Of a DNA stretch of 64,000 nucleotides, positions 41,854 to 53,058 are shown in pieces. The notes below the pieces were generated by a model, which saw nothing but the letters and a program-made list of their open reading frames with translations, was not told the origin of the DNA and did no database searches. This DNA is from Roseicyclus amphidinii (GTDB taxonomy: Bacteria; Pseudomonadota; Alphaproteobacteria; Rhodobacterales; Rhodobacteraceae), in the NCBI RefSeq assembly GCF_030163755.1, contig NZ_JASJOE010000004.1:49184-113183 (forward strand), given 5' to 3'. The stretch's first letter is position 1, and every line of letters begins with the position of its first letter. Made by a program: the position numbers and the translations under genes.

Positions 41854-42920
41854 GTCGGGCCGGGATCGAGGGCAGGGGGCAGCGGGCTGCCCGGTGGTGA
41901 AAGGGCGAGCACGCGGAAAAGGTGTCCCATCTCCTGCGGGTGCGTCAACCGCCTGTGCGCCTCGACATGGGTCTCGAGTGCCGCACCCGACAGCCCGCGG
42001 GCAAGGCTTTGCGCACGCTGCGTGATCCCGAGGCGTTCGAGAAACACGCCCTGCGGGGTCAGCGCGCTTGTGCGGGCGGGGTGTGCCGCCCGCGCGATGG
42101 GGCCGAAGGCGACATGCGCCGTCAGGTCGGCGGTGCCGGGTGCCTCCAGCGGATCGACCGGGGCATGGGCGCGCAGCGCCTGAAAGGTGTCGCCGATGCT
42201 TTCGCCGTCGCCGTAGTCGATGATCAGCGCCGCGCCGCCATGGGCGGCCACCCGGCGGCCGATCTCGCCCGCGATGGCCTCGGCCGGGGCGCAGGTCTCG
42301 ACGATCTGGCCTTCGGTGACGTCCGAGCGATGCGCAAGCGCCGCCACCGGGGCAGGGGGGCTGAGGCCCCAGGCCAGCCTGCCCCCCTCGGCCCCGATCA
42401 TGCGTTCCGACCAGCCGTTGGCCTGCCGTTGGAACTGGCGGATCGGCAGGGCGTCGAAGAACTCGTTGGCGACCAGGTAGAGCGGCCCCTCGGGCAGGTC
42501 GGCGATGCTGTCGTGAAAGCTTGGCGCATGGCCTGCCAGCGCGGCCCCCTGCGCCCTTCGCAGCACCGGCGAGGCCTCGACGAGGTGCAGCTCGAGCGCG
42601 TCGTGGAAGCCGGGAACGCCCCGCGTCGCGCGCAGCGCGTCGGCCATCAGCGTGCCGCGTCCCGGCCCCACCTCGGCCAGCAGGATGCGCGCAGGCGCGC
42701 CCTGGTCCATCCAGACCTGCGCAAGCCACAGGCCGATCAGCTCGCCGAACATCTGGCTGACCTCGGGCGCGGTGATGAAATCGCCAGCCTGCCCCAGCGG
42801 GTCGCGGGTGGCGTAATAGCCGTGCTCGGGATGAAGCAGGCACTCGGCCATGTAATCGGCCACGCTCAGCGGCCCGGTCCGCGCGATCCGCGCGATCAGC
42901 CGATCCTTGAGCGCACTCAT
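41850..42920 (-). CDS. Class I SAM-dependent methyltransferase, MidA/NDUFAF7 family
   Basis: A 356-residue protein of the DUF185/MidA family. Typical segments are GPLSVADYMAECLLHPEHGYYATRDPLGQAGDFITAPEVSQMFGELIGLWLA, the SAM site LLAEVGPGRGTLMADALR, and LVANEFFDALPIRQF. In mitochondria NDUFAF7 methylates an arginine of a complex I subunit, so a role in complex I assembly is likely. It overlaps lgt upstream and pgeF downstream by 4 bases each (ATGA), making a coupled operon. Confidence 0.92.
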   Translation of the reverse strand: MSALKDRLIARIARTGPLSVADYMAECLLHPEHGYYATRDPLGQAGDFITAPEVSQMFGELIGLWLAQVWMDQGAPARILLAEVGPGRGTLMADALRATRGVPGFHDALELHLVEASPVLRRAQGAALAGHAPSFHDSIADLPEGPLYLVANEFFDALPIRQFQRQANGWSERMIGAEGGRLAWGLSPPAPVAALAHRSDVTEGQIVETCAPAEAIAGEIGRRVAAHGGAALIIDYGDGESIGDTFQALRAHAPVDPLEAPGTADLTAHVAFGPIARAAHPARTSALTPQGVFLERLGITQRAQSLARGLSGAALETHVEAHRRLTHPQEMGHLFRVLALSPPGSPLPPALDPGPT

Positions 42921-43831
42921 GCCGCCCCGCGTCGCCGTGACGCCACCAGCCACAGCCCCAGCGCGATCATCGGCAGCGACAGAAGCTGCCCCATCGTCAG
43001 ACCGACCGAGGGCGAGAGCGCGATGGCGAAGCCGATGGGATTGTCGGGCCCGGTGAACTGCGCGTCGGGTTGGCGCACGAATTCCACGGCGAAACGGGCC
43101 AGCCCGTAGATCGTGAAGAACATCCCCGTCAGCGCGCCCGGCGTCTTCAGCCAGCCGCGCCGCCACGCCAGCCACAGCATCACCGCGCCCAGAACCAGCC
43201 CCTCGAGCGCCACCTGGTACAGCTGCGAGGGGTGGCGCGCGCACATCTGGCCAAGCTCGGTGGCAACGATCCCCACCGGGCCGGGGCAGTCCTGCGCCGC
43301 GGGGCCGGGGAAGATGACGCCCCACGAAACATCCGTGGGCCGCCCCCACAGCTCGCCGTTGATGAAGTTGGACAGCCGCCCGAGGCCGAGGCCGATGGCC
43401 ACCACCATCGACATCGCGTCGGCGACCTGAAGGGGGGGCACCTTGTTCATCCGGCAGAAGATGAAGGCGGCGACGGCCACCCCGATCAACCCGCCGTGAA
43501 ACGCCATGCCGCCCTGCCAGACCATCAGGATCTCGGCCGGGTTCTGCAGGTAATACCCCGGTTGGTAGAACAGCACGTAGCCAAGCCGCCCGCCAAGGAT
43601 CACGCCCAGAACGACCGCCGTCAGCAGCCCCTCGACCTGCGCGGGCTGCATCGGCGCGCTGTCGCCGGGCCAGAGGGCGGGGCGTTTCACCGCCTGCACG
43701 ATCAGCCACCAGCCCGCCAGAAGCCCCGCGATATAGGCCAGCGCATACCAGCGCAGCGCGAAGCGGAAGCTGCCGATCTCGATGGCGAACAGCTCGGGGC
43801 TGAGATCGGGGAAGGGGATGGCGAAAGGCAT
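42917..43831 (-). CDS. lgt: Prolipoprotein diacylglyceryl transferase
   Basis: A 304-residue inner-membrane enzyme with about seven helices, transferring diacylglycerol from phosphatidylglycerol to the lipobox cysteine of prolipoproteins. Family marks are RWYALAYIAGLLAGWW, LGYVLFYQPGYY, WQGGMAFHGGLIG with the essential histidine, and the Lgt signature GLGRLSNFINGELWGRPT. The ATG at 43831 is the family start. It is the first gene of a three-gene operon with the MidA-like methyltransferase and pgeF. Its substrates here include the small lipoprotein at 47074. Confidence 0.97.
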   Translation of the reverse strand: MPFAIPFPDLSPELFAIEIGSFRFALRWYALAYIAGLLAGWWLIVQAVKRPALWPGDSAPMQPAQVEGLLTAVVLGVILGGRLGYVLFYQPGYYLQNPAEILMVWQGGMAFHGGLIGVAVAAFIFCRMNKVPPLQVADAMSMVVAIGLGLGRLSNFINGELWGRPTDVSWGVIFPGPAAQDCPGPVGIVATELGQMCARHPSQLYQVALEGLVLGAVMLWLAWRRGWLKTPGALTGMFFTIYGLARFAVEFVRQPDAQFTGPDNPIGFAIALSPSVGLTMGQLLSLPMIALGLWLVASRRRGAA

Positions 43832-43953
43832 GTTTCTGGGTCCGCTTGGGCCGGGTTGCGGCCATGGGTGTGGCCGGGCTGCGGCGAAGTCAACCTTGAT
43901 CGGGACCGCGCGGGGGGCCATATCGCAACACGACAGCCAAGGAGCCGTGCCAG

Positions 43954-44196
43954 ATGCAGACCCGCAACAAGATCATGGAAGACATCAGCCAGCTGATGAC
44001 CAACGCGATGGGCGTGGCCCAAGGCGCGAAGGAAGAGGCCGAGACGGCGATGAAATCCATGATGGACCGCTGGCTCGCCGACCGCGACTTCGTCACCCGC
44101 GACGAGTTCGAGGCCGTCCGCGCCATGGCCCAAAAGGCCCGCGAGGAGAACGAGGCGCTCAAGGCGCGCATCGCCGCGCTGGAAGCCAAGGGCTGA
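43954..44196 (+). CDS. ubiK: Ubiquinone biosynthesis accessory factor UbiK-like
   Basis: An 80-residue protein matching UbiK/YqiC (BMFP family): TRNKIMEDISQLMTNAMGVAQGAKEEAE, then RDFVTRDEFEAVRAMAQKAREENEALKARIAALEA, an amphipathic helix followed by a trimeric-type coiled coil. UbiK supports aerobic ubiquinone synthesis by linking UbiJ and lipids. AAGGAG lies 9-14 bases before the ATG. Divergent from lgt. Confidence 0.9.
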   Translation: MQTRNKIMEDISQLMTNAMGVAQGAKEEAETAMKSMMDRWLADRDFVTRDEFEAVRAMAQKAREENEALKARIAALEAKG

Positions 44197-44225
44197 CGCG
44201 CGCCCGCGCGCCGGTAGCTAAAGTC

Positions 44226-44909
44226 TCAGAGCCAGCGCGCGTAATCCGACACCAGCAGGTGCGTGGGTGCGACGTCTTCCTCGATCTCGGCGAAACGGCC
44301 GATGGGCTCGCGGAAGATGTTGTCGGTCTCGTCGTCGTTGACGGTCGAAACCTCGCCGATCAGCACGTCGCCGCCCTCGCCCCAGAAAGCATGCCAATCG
44401 CCGGGCCGCAGCGTGACGCTTTCGCCCGGCGCAAGGCGCAGCTTCTGGCCCGGCGCGTAATCCACCGCGATCCCGTCGCACCAGACGCGCCCGCCGCGAT
44501 CCTCGGCGAAATGGCCCGCATCGTCCGAGCCGAACAGTTCCACCACCAGCGTCGCACCACCGCGGTTGATGATGTCCTCGGCCTTGATCACGTGGGTGTG
44601 CATCGGGCTGAGCTGGTCCTGCTTCGAGATCAGGAGCTTCTCGGCGTAGCACATGCCCCGGCCCGCGGTCAGGTCGGACAAAAGCCCGTTGCGCAGCGTG
44701 AACAGGAACAGCCCCATCTCGTCGTAGCGGCCAGCCCCGTAATCGGTGATGTCCCAGCCGCAGCGCGCGTCGATGACATGGCGCGCCTCGGCCGCGCGGG
44801 CCTTGAAGGCCTCGGGCGTCCAGGTGGCGAAGGGCGGTAGCGAAAACCCGAACGAGCGGATGAAGGCATCCGCCTCGGCCATGATCGCGTTGACCTCGGA
44901 TCGTTTCAT
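44226..44909 (-). CDS. D-lyxose/D-mannose-type sugar isomerase (cupin)
   Basis: A 227-residue cupin-fold isomerase of the D-lyxose isomerase family. The metal site is in SPMHTHVIKAEDIINRGGA, with the later LRPGDWHAFWGEGGDVLIGEVSTVNDDETDN supplying the further histidine and glutamate. Such enzymes interconvert D-lyxose and D-xylulose or D-mannose and D-fructose. No sugar transport genes are adjacent; a CPA2 antiporter gene is divergent. The ATG at 44909 is supported by AGGAG 8-12 bases upstream on the minus strand. Confidence 0.9.
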   Translation of the reverse strand: MKRSEVNAIMAEADAFIRSFGFSLPPFATWTPEAFKARAAEARHVIDARCGWDITDYGAGRYDEMGLFLFTLRNGLLSDLTAGRGMCYAEKLLISKQDQLSPMHTHVIKAEDIINRGGATLVVELFGSDDAGHFAEDRGGRVWCDGIAVDYAPGQKLRLAPGESVTLRPGDWHAFWGEGGDVLIGEVSTVNDDETDNIFREPIGRFAEIEEDVAPTHLLVSDYARWL

Positions 44910-45078
44910 CGCGTGCCCTCCTGTTGACCGCCGCGCAGGTATGCGCCCAAACGCGCGCCGATCTCAAGCCTGCCCTGCGCCTTGGCACAGCCAAGGGTCA
45001 CCGCGGGCTGTGGACGCTCCACGGCGCGCCGCCTAGGGTGGTGATGGACAACCACCGGGCAGGGACCGCAATGACGGC

Positions 45079-47049
45079 ATGCTTCTTCAAGCCATGATCT
45101 ACTTGTCGGCGATGGTCATCGCCGTGCCACTGGCTGTGCGCTTCGGGCTCGGCTCGGTGCTGGGCTACCTGATCGCGGGGATCGCCATCGGCCCGGTTCT
45201 GGGGCTTGTCGGGTCCGAAACGGCGGATCTGCAGCATTATGCCGAGTTCGGCGTGGTCCTGATGCTGTTCCTGATCGGGCTGGAACTGGACCCCAAGGGT
45301 CTGTGGGAGATGCGGCGCAAGCTGATCGGGCTGGGCGGTGCTCAGGTCGTGATCACGACCGCGGTTCTGGCCGCCGGGGCCATGGCCATCGGCCTTGCCT
45401 TGCCGCTTGCCGTCGCCATCGGCATGACGCTTGCGCTGTCCTCGACCGCCATCGTTCTGAAAACGCTGAACGAAAAGGCCCTGATGCCGACGCCCGGCGG
45501 GCGCTCCGCCTTTTCGGTGCTGCTGACGCAGGATATCGCCGTCATTCCCTTCCTTGCCCTGCTGCCGCTCCTCGCCACCGAGGCCACGCGGGTCAGCTTT
45601 GCGCCCGACGGCTCGATCCAGCGCCACGCGGGCGAAGAGGCGCATCACACCATGTCGCTGGTCGAGGGACTGCCGGCATGGGGCGTCACGCTGGTGACGC
45701 TGGGGGCCGTGGCCGCCGTCATCCTGGCCGGGCGCTACCTGTCCACGCCGCTGTTCCGCCTGATCCACATGACCCGGCTGCGCGAGATGTATACCGCCGT
45801 GGCGCTGGTCATCGTGGTGGCCATCGCGGTGCTGATGCTGGTGGTCGGCCTCAGCCCGGCGCTGGGGGCCTTCGTCGCGGGCGTGGTCCTGGCCAATTCC
45901 GAGTTCCGCCACGAACTCGAGGCCAATATCGAGCCCTTCAAGGGCCTGTTGCTGGGCCTGTTCTTCATCACCGTGGGGGCCGGGGTCGATTTCGGCACGC
46001 TCCTGGCCAACCCGTTTCTCATCGTCGGGCTGACGCTGGCGGTCATGCTGCTCAAGGGGCTTGTCCTGCTGGGCATCGCGCTTGTCTTCCGGCTGAAGGG
46101 CGGCGACCGCTGGCTGTTCACGCTCGGGCTGGCGCAGGCCGGCGAATTCGGCTTCGTCCTCGTCGCCTTCGGGGCGCAGCAACTGGTGTTTCCCGACCGC
46201 GTGGGCGAGATCCTGCTGCTGGTCATCGCGCTGTCGATGCTGCTGACCCCGCTCAGTTTCATCGCCTCGGATTACCTGCGCAAACGCATGGCCGACCCGG
46301 CGGGCGAGACGCCCGAACCCGACGAGATCGACGACACGGCGCCGATCATCATCGCCGGGATCGGCCGCTTCGGGCAGGTGGTGATGCGTATGGTCCAGGC
46401 TTCGGGATTCAGGACGGTGGTGCTCGACAGCGACCTGTCCACGATCCAGCTGATGCGGCGCTTCGGGTTCAAGGGGTTCTTCGGCGATCCGACCCGGCCC
46501 GAACTTCTCGCCGCCGCCGGGCTGGAGACGGCGCGCGTGCTGGTCGTGGCCGTCGATGACCGCAAGGCGGCGGTCGATCTGGTGCGCTATGCGCGCAAGA
46601 TGCGGCCCGACATGTCGATCACGGCCCGCGCGCAGGACCGGCTGCATGTCTACGAGCTCTACGAGGCGGGGGCCGATCACATCGTGCGCGAGATGTTCGA
46701 CAGCTCGCTGCGCGCGGCGCGCTACGTGCTGGAGGACATGGGCCTCAGCGACTACGAGGCGCATGAGCTCGAGATCGCCTTCTACCGCCACGACCGGCAG
46801 AACCTGCGCGAGCTGGCCGAGCTGTGGAAGCCCGGTGTGCCGATCGCCGAGAACGCCGCCTACGTCGAGCGCGCGCGCGAGCTGAACAACAGCCTCGAGA
46901 CGGCGCTGGTCTCGCAGCTTGACGAAATGGTCGAGGGGGATCCGCAAGATCGGGAACCGCGCCGCTCTTCTGGTGACGCGGGGGCCCTGCGGGGCACGAT
47001 GGGGCGCGACTCGCCTGCGCCGCGGCGTCCGGGCGGGCGTGAAAGCTGA
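45079..47049 (+). CDS. CPA2-family cation:proton antiporter (KefB/KefC-like)
   Basis: A 656-residue protein with 12-13 membrane helices (residues 1-390) of the Na+/H+ exchanger fold, then a cytosolic TrkA-N (KTN) nucleotide-binding domain starting PIIIAGIGRFGQVVMRMVQA, and a C-terminal extension. The helix-4/5 region LSSTAIVLKTLNEKALMPTPGGRSAFSVLLTQDIAVIPFLALLPLLA is characteristic, with the ion-binding QD. It exports K+ in exchange for H+, probably under redox or glutathione control. The start at 45079 gives MLLQAMIYLSAMVIAVPLAV. Divergent from the isomerase, convergent with the lipoprotein gene. Confidence 0.93.
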   Translation: MLLQAMIYLSAMVIAVPLAVRFGLGSVLGYLIAGIAIGPVLGLVGSETADLQHYAEFGVVLMLFLIGLELDPKGLWEMRRKLIGLGGAQVVITTAVLAAGAMAIGLALPLAVAIGMTLALSSTAIVLKTLNEKALMPTPGGRSAFSVLLTQDIAVIPFLALLPLLATEATRVSFAPDGSIQRHAGEEAHHTMSLVEGLPAWGVTLVTLGAVAAVILAGRYLSTPLFRLIHMTRLREMYTAVALVIVVAIAVLMLVVGLSPALGAFVAGVVLANSEFRHELEANIEPFKGLLLGLFFITVGAGVDFGTLLANPFLIVGLTLAVMLLKGLVLLGIALVFRLKGGDRWLFTLGLAQAGEFGFVLVAFGAQQLVFPDRVGEILLLVIALSMLLTPLSFIASDYLRKRMADPAGETPEPDEIDDTAPIIIAGIGRFGQVVMRMVQASGFRTVVLDSDLSTIQLMRRFGFKGFFGDPTRPELLAAAGLETARVLVVAVDDRKAAVDLVRYARKMRPDMSITARAQDRLHVYELYEAGADHIVREMFDSSLRAARYVLEDMGLSDYEAHELEIAFYRHDRQNLRELAELWKPGVPIAENAAYVERARELNNSLETALVSQLDEMVEGDPQDREPRRSSGDAGALRGTMGRDSPAPRRPGGRES

Positions 47050-47073
47050 GTGCCCGCGCCCGCCCGGCTGCGA

Positions 47074-47343
47074 TCAGCAGGGTGCGATGTAATAACCGCC
47101 GCGACCGTCGGCATAGGCGCATTCCTGCGTCGCCTGGTTCTGCGCCACGACGGCGCCGGCGGCCGCACCGCCGAGCACGGCGACAGCCCGCCATTGCGGG
47201 TTCGCGCCCACCAGTTCCGACAGGGCCAGCCCCGTGGCCCCGCCAAGGACAGCGCCCAACGCGGCCTGGTTCTGTGGCGTCGGCTGGCAGGCCGAAACCG
47301 CGAGCAGCGTGGCAAACAGAGCAGCGGGCAGTTTGAGGGTCAT
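47074..47343 (-). CDS. Small lipoprotein with glycine-zipper segment
   Basis: An 89-residue putative lipoprotein. Signal peptide with lipobox LLAVSAC, then ALGAVLGGATGLALSELVGANPQWRAVAVLGGAAAGAVVAQNQ, a glycine-zipper-like hydrophobic stretch as in outer-membrane Rick-17kDa/SlyB proteins. Two more cysteines follow near the end (QECAYADGRGGYYIAPC). GGAAGGA lies 8-14 bases upstream of the ATG at 47343. Function unknown; probably an envelope protein. The longer frame that reaches 47709 runs antisense to carD. Confidence 0.8.
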   Translation of the reverse strand: MTLKLPAALFATLLAVSACQPTPQNQAALGAVLGGATGLALSELVGANPQWRAVAVLGGAAAGAVVAQNQATQECAYADGRGGYYIAPC

Positions 47344-47411
47344 GGTGTTATCCTTCCGTTTTCCGTGCCTTGGCCCGGATGGCTTCAAAGGTCCCGGAGC
47401 AGGAGAATATC

Positions 47412-47444
47412 GAAAAAACCCGCCGCACCATAGGTGCGACGGGT
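47412..47444 (-). terminator. Rho-independent terminator of carD
   Basis: On the minus strand a 12-base-pair stem (ACCCG-CGCACC with its complement, one mismatch) and a 3-base loop, followed by TTTTTT. It lies 25 bases after the carD stop. Confidence 0.92.
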
Positions 47445-47468
47445 CCGGGATGTGGAAAATCGGCGGGT

Positions 47469-47981
47469 TTACGCCGCGCGGGCGGTCAGGACGGCATCGA
47501 CCTGCTTCTGCGCGCCCGACTCGTCCATGCCCTTGACCGCGGCCAGTTCGCGGGTCAGCCGCTCGAGCGCGGCTTCGTAGAGCTGACGCTCGGAATAGGA
47601 CTGCTCGCGCTGGTCGTCGGCGCGGTGCAGGTCGCGCACCACCTCGGCGATCGAGATCAGGTCGCCCGAGTTGATCTTCTGCTCGTATTCCTGCGCCCGA
47701 CGCGACCACATGGCGCGCTTCACGCGGGCCTTGCCCTTGAGCGTTTCCATCGCCTTCGACACGACGTCGGGCGAGCTGAGCGAGCGCATGCCGACCTCGG
47801 CCGCCTTGGCGGTGGGGACGCGCAGCGTCATCTTGTCCTTCTCGAAGGAGATCACGAAGAGTTCAAGCTTGAGGCCGGCGATTTCCTGCTCCTCGATCGA
47901 GACGATCTGGCCAACCCCGTGGGCTGGGTAGACGACATACTCGTTCGGGCTGAACTCCTGCGACTTGCGGGCCTTCGACAT
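47469..47981 (-). CDS. carD: CarD-family RNA polymerase-binding regulator
   Basis: A 170-residue CarD protein. The N-terminal RNA-polymerase interaction domain is FSPNEYVVYPAHGVGQIVSIEEQEIAG; the C-terminal helical DNA-binding part includes RAMWSRRAQEYEQKINSGDLISIAEVVRDLHRADDQREQSYSERQLYEAALERL, with the conserved tryptophan that wedges the open promoter. CarD stabilises open complexes, especially at rRNA promoters. Its own leader to the next upstream gene is long (284 bases), and a hexa-T terminator follows. Confidence 0.95.
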   Translation of the reverse strand: MSKARKSQEFSPNEYVVYPAHGVGQIVSIEEQEIAGLKLELFVISFEKDKMTLRVPTAKAAEVGMRSLSSPDVVSKAMETLKGKARVKRAMWSRRAQEYEQKINSGDLISIAEVVRDLHRADDQREQSYSERQLYEAALERLTRELAAVKGMDESGAQKQVDAVLTARAA

Positions 47982-48265
47982 TTCCAGTGGTTCCTTTCCA
48001 TTTCCCGGGCCACAGGCGACAAAAACACCTGAGGAAAACCTTGGTTTTCCACAAGCGGGGTAGGATCACGATGGGGACCGGGCAGGTTGGCAGACCTGCG
48101 TGTGTTTGATCGACAGACGGCTTAACGTGTCAGTTGTATAACACGACTTCAGGCCGATTTCCAGATGGACGACACGGCAACACCTGAAAGGCCAGTAAAC
48201 ACTGGGCAATCCTGCACAACGCGGGGTGCCGCGGTGCCGCATCGGCACCGAATCGGCGCGAGGTC
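47982..48265. other. Intergenic region carD-fdxA with a weak carD promoter
   Basis: A 284-base gap, both flanking genes on the minus strand. TGGAAA (48163-48158) with a 16-base spacer and TTATAC (48141-48136) could be a carD promoter with a leader of about 150 bases. A GC hairpin GGTGCC/GGCACC near 48240 may end fdxA, but it lacks a T-tract. I see no gene. Confidence 0.4.
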
Positions 48266-48601
48266 TCAGCCGCCTTCGCCCGCGGCTTCCGAGAAGAGCT
48301 CCATCTTGCCCGGTTTGCCGTCCTGCTCCTCGGCGTCGGGCAGCGGGTCCTTCTTGGTGATGATGACCGGCCAGGCCTCGGAGTATTTGCGGTTGAACTC
48401 CACCCATTTCTCCATGTCCGGCTCGGTGTCGGGCCGGATCGCATCGGCGGGGCACTCCGGCTCGCAGACGCCGCAGTCGATGCATTCGTCGGGGTGGATC
48501 ACCAGCATGTTCTCACCCTCGTAGAAACAATCCACGGGGCAGACCTCCACGCAATCGGTGTATTTGCAGGCGATGCAATTCTCCGTCACGACATAGGTCA
48601 T
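48266..48601 (-). CDS. fdxA: Ferredoxin FdxA (7Fe, [3Fe-4S][4Fe-4S])
   Basis: A 111-residue ferredoxin. The N-terminal [26 protein letters not shown] and [18 protein letters not shown] show the cysteine spacing of 7Fe ferredoxins of the Azotobacter FdI type, with one cluster of the three-iron kind. The C-terminal extension [12 protein letters not shown] is standard. It carries electrons in the cytoplasm; the partner is unknown. It has its own predicted promoter (48691-48718), within a run of minus-strand genes from the helicase to carD. Confidence 0.95.
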   Translation of the reverse strand: MTYVVTENCIACKYTDCVEVCPVDCFYEGENMLVIHPDECIDCGVCEPECPADAIRPDTEPDMEKWVEFNRKYSEAWPVIITKKDPLPDAEEQDGKPGKMELFSEAAGEGG

Positions 48602-48690
48602 CGGGTCTTCCTTGGCTGGTCGTTCTGTCTGTCTGCTACGATACGGGTTTGGGCTTTGCAAGACCGCGCCCACCGCTCAACTGTTAGCAG

Positions 48691-48718
48691 AGTGTAAACT
48701 TGAGTTGACATCATTCAA
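48691..48718 (-). promoter_or_regulatory. Candidate fdxA promoter (TTGAAT-16-TACACT)
   Basis: On the minus strand TTGAAT (48718-48713), 16 bases, TACACT (48696-48691). The leader to the fdxA ATG would be about 83 bases. A+T content is raised here compared with the flanks. Confidence 0.45.
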
Positions 48719-48743
48719 GCGGTTTTTTTGCGGCATACTGGCC

Positions 48744-49117
48744 TCAGAAACCGCTCTCTCCGTCGTCCCGCATCGCATCGAGGCTGCGCCGGTCCTTTTT
48801 CGTCGGCCGCGGGCCTGTCCGGGGCTGCTCCGCCGCCGCCGGATCCGGGGCCGGTGTCAGGTCGTCGTAGAGCGCCTGCGCCTCCGGTGCCGGTCCGCGG
48901 CGGGTCGCCAGTGCGACGATGCGTATCACGCGGATCTGGCGGCCCTGCGCGAAGGTCAGCACGTCGCCGGGGCCCACCGGGCTGGCGGCCTTCGTCACCC
49001 GCGTCGCGTTCACCCGGACCGCGCCCGAGGCGACCTGTTTCGTGGCCAGGCTCCGCGTCTTGAAGAAGCGGGCCTGCCACAGCCACTTGTCGATCCGGTC
49101 GGTGGAGCGCGGGTCGG

Positions 49118-49121
<4 letters not shown>
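48744..49121 (-). CDS. RNA-binding S4 domain protein (Hsp15-like), probable CTG start
   Basis: A 125-residue S4-domain protein. DRIDKWLWQARFFKTRSLATKQVASGAVRVNA is the RNA-binding S4 motif, followed by VTKAASPVGPGDVLTFAQG and a Lys/Arg-rich tail, like Hsp15 that rescues stalled 50S subunits. No ATG, GTG or TTG lies in frame ahead of the S4 motif for some 40 codons. A CTG at 49121 overlaps the helicase stop as CTGA, just like the ATGA joints elsewhere, and AAAGG lies 6 bases upstream. I therefore take CTG as the start; a GTG at 49013 would cut the S4 domain in half. Confidence 0.82.
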
Positions 49122-52081
<2,960 letters not shown>

Positions 52082-52126
52082 GCGTTGCGGCCCACCCTTC
52101 TCGACGGTGCCCGGCCCTTCGGCCGC

Positions 52127-52684
52127 TCAGAGCGCCTGTCCCTCGAGAGCCCGTTCCACCCGGCTCACCGCGCCGTTTATGTCGTCGCGGTGGGGATGTA
52201 TAGCCTGCGCCGCCTTCAGCGCCTCCAGCGCGCCCTCGAGATCGCCGATCTCCTCCAGCATGATCCCGAGGCCCGTGAGCGCCCCGAAATGCCGCGGCTC
52301 GAGTGCCAGCACGCGCTGGATGTCCGCGATCGAGGGGCCGTAGCGGTTCGACTGGAAGAACAGCGTCGCGCGGGCGTTCCACCCTTCGGCGAACTCGGGG
52401 GCGTGATCGGTCAGCGCGGTAAGGTGCTGATAGGCTTCGTCCATCTCGCCCGCCTCCAGCGCGGCGCGGCCGCGTTGCAGCAGGTAATCCGCCGTGGCCG
52501 AGCCGGAGCGCGACCAGAGCATGTAGATTTCCTGTTCGACCACGTCCCAGTTGCGCAGGTCGGGCTGCGCCAGCCGGTCGAGCAACTCATCCGTGCGGGC
52601 CATGCCCTGCGCGGACACAAGCAAGGGAAACCCGCACAGAAATGCCGCTACGGCAATGTTGTGGAATGGGCGCATCATTCGCAT
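52127..52684 (-). CDS. Tetratricopeptide repeat protein, exported
   Basis: A 185-residue protein with a signal peptide (IAVAAFLCGFPLLVSAQG), then a helical domain with about three TPR-like units. Clear ones are SATADYLLQRGRAALEAGEMDEAYQHLTALTDHAPEFAEGWNARATLFFQSNRYGPSIADIQRVLALEPRHFGALTGLGIMLEEIGDLEGALEALKAAQAIHPH. Periplasmic scaffold, partner unknown. Start codon is uncertain among ATGs at 52684 and just after. It is 45 bases upstream of the helicase, in the same direction. Confidence 0.85.
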   Translation of the reverse strand: MRMMRPFHNIAVAAFLCGFPLLVSAQGMARTDELLDRLAQPDLRNWDVVEQEIYMLWSRSGSATADYLLQRGRAALEAGEMDEAYQHLTALTDHAPEFAEGWNARATLFFQSNRYGPSIADIQRVLALEPRHFGALTGLGIMLEEIGDLEGALEALKAAQAIHPHRDDINGAVSRVERALEGQAL

Positions 52685-52767
52685 GGTGCGCAAGCTAGCA
52701 TGTTCGCGCGGATGATCCATATCAAACCAGTGCGAGCACCCGGGATATGGAAAGGGAATGTGCAGAC

Positions 52768-53058
52768 ATGAGCATGATTGATCACGCGGTGAAGGCCCTG
52801 TCGGACAGGCTGTCGGAGGGGTTCGACGGATCGGCCAAATTCGTCATCGAGGGCGAAGGCGCCGTGATGGTGGACGGCGGCGGCGTGCGCGCGGCGGGTG
52901 ACGGCGACGAGGCCGATGTCACGATGACGGCGGATGCCGACACGTTCCAGAGCATCCTCGCCGGCGATCTGAACCCCGCCTCGGCCTTCATGACGGGCAA
53001 GCTCAAGCTCGACGGCGACATGGGGACGGCCATGCGCCTCGGGTCGGTTCTGGGCTGA
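52768..53058 (+). CDS. SCP2 sterol-binding domain protein
   Basis: A 96-residue protein that is a single SCP2 domain: VKALSDRLSEGFDGSAKFVIEGEGAVMVDGGGV, then DVTMTADADTFQSILAGDLNPASAFMTGKLKLDGDMGTAMRLGSVL. SCP2 proteins bind lipids or fatty acyl chains. The ATG at 52768 has AAAGGGA 10-17 bases upstream and fits the family length. Its stop overlaps the start of the lysophospholipase-like gene (TGATG), so a lipid-related function for the pair is likely. Confidence 0.92.
   Translation: MSMIDHAVKALSDRLSEGFDGSAKFVIEGEGAVMVDGGGVRAAGDGDEADVTMTADADTFQSILAGDLNPASAFMTGKLKLDGDMGTAMRLGSVLG

Noticed and set aside
44998..46947. A 649-codon minus-strand open frame
   Set aside because: Antisense to the CPA2 antiporter; the composition (Gln/His/Arg/Asp-rich) is that of a reverse-frame shadow.
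48701..48730. Plus-strand promoter starting TTGACA at 48705
   Set aside because: The -35 match is perfect, but there is no -10 box at a fitting distance and no plus-strand gene downstream.
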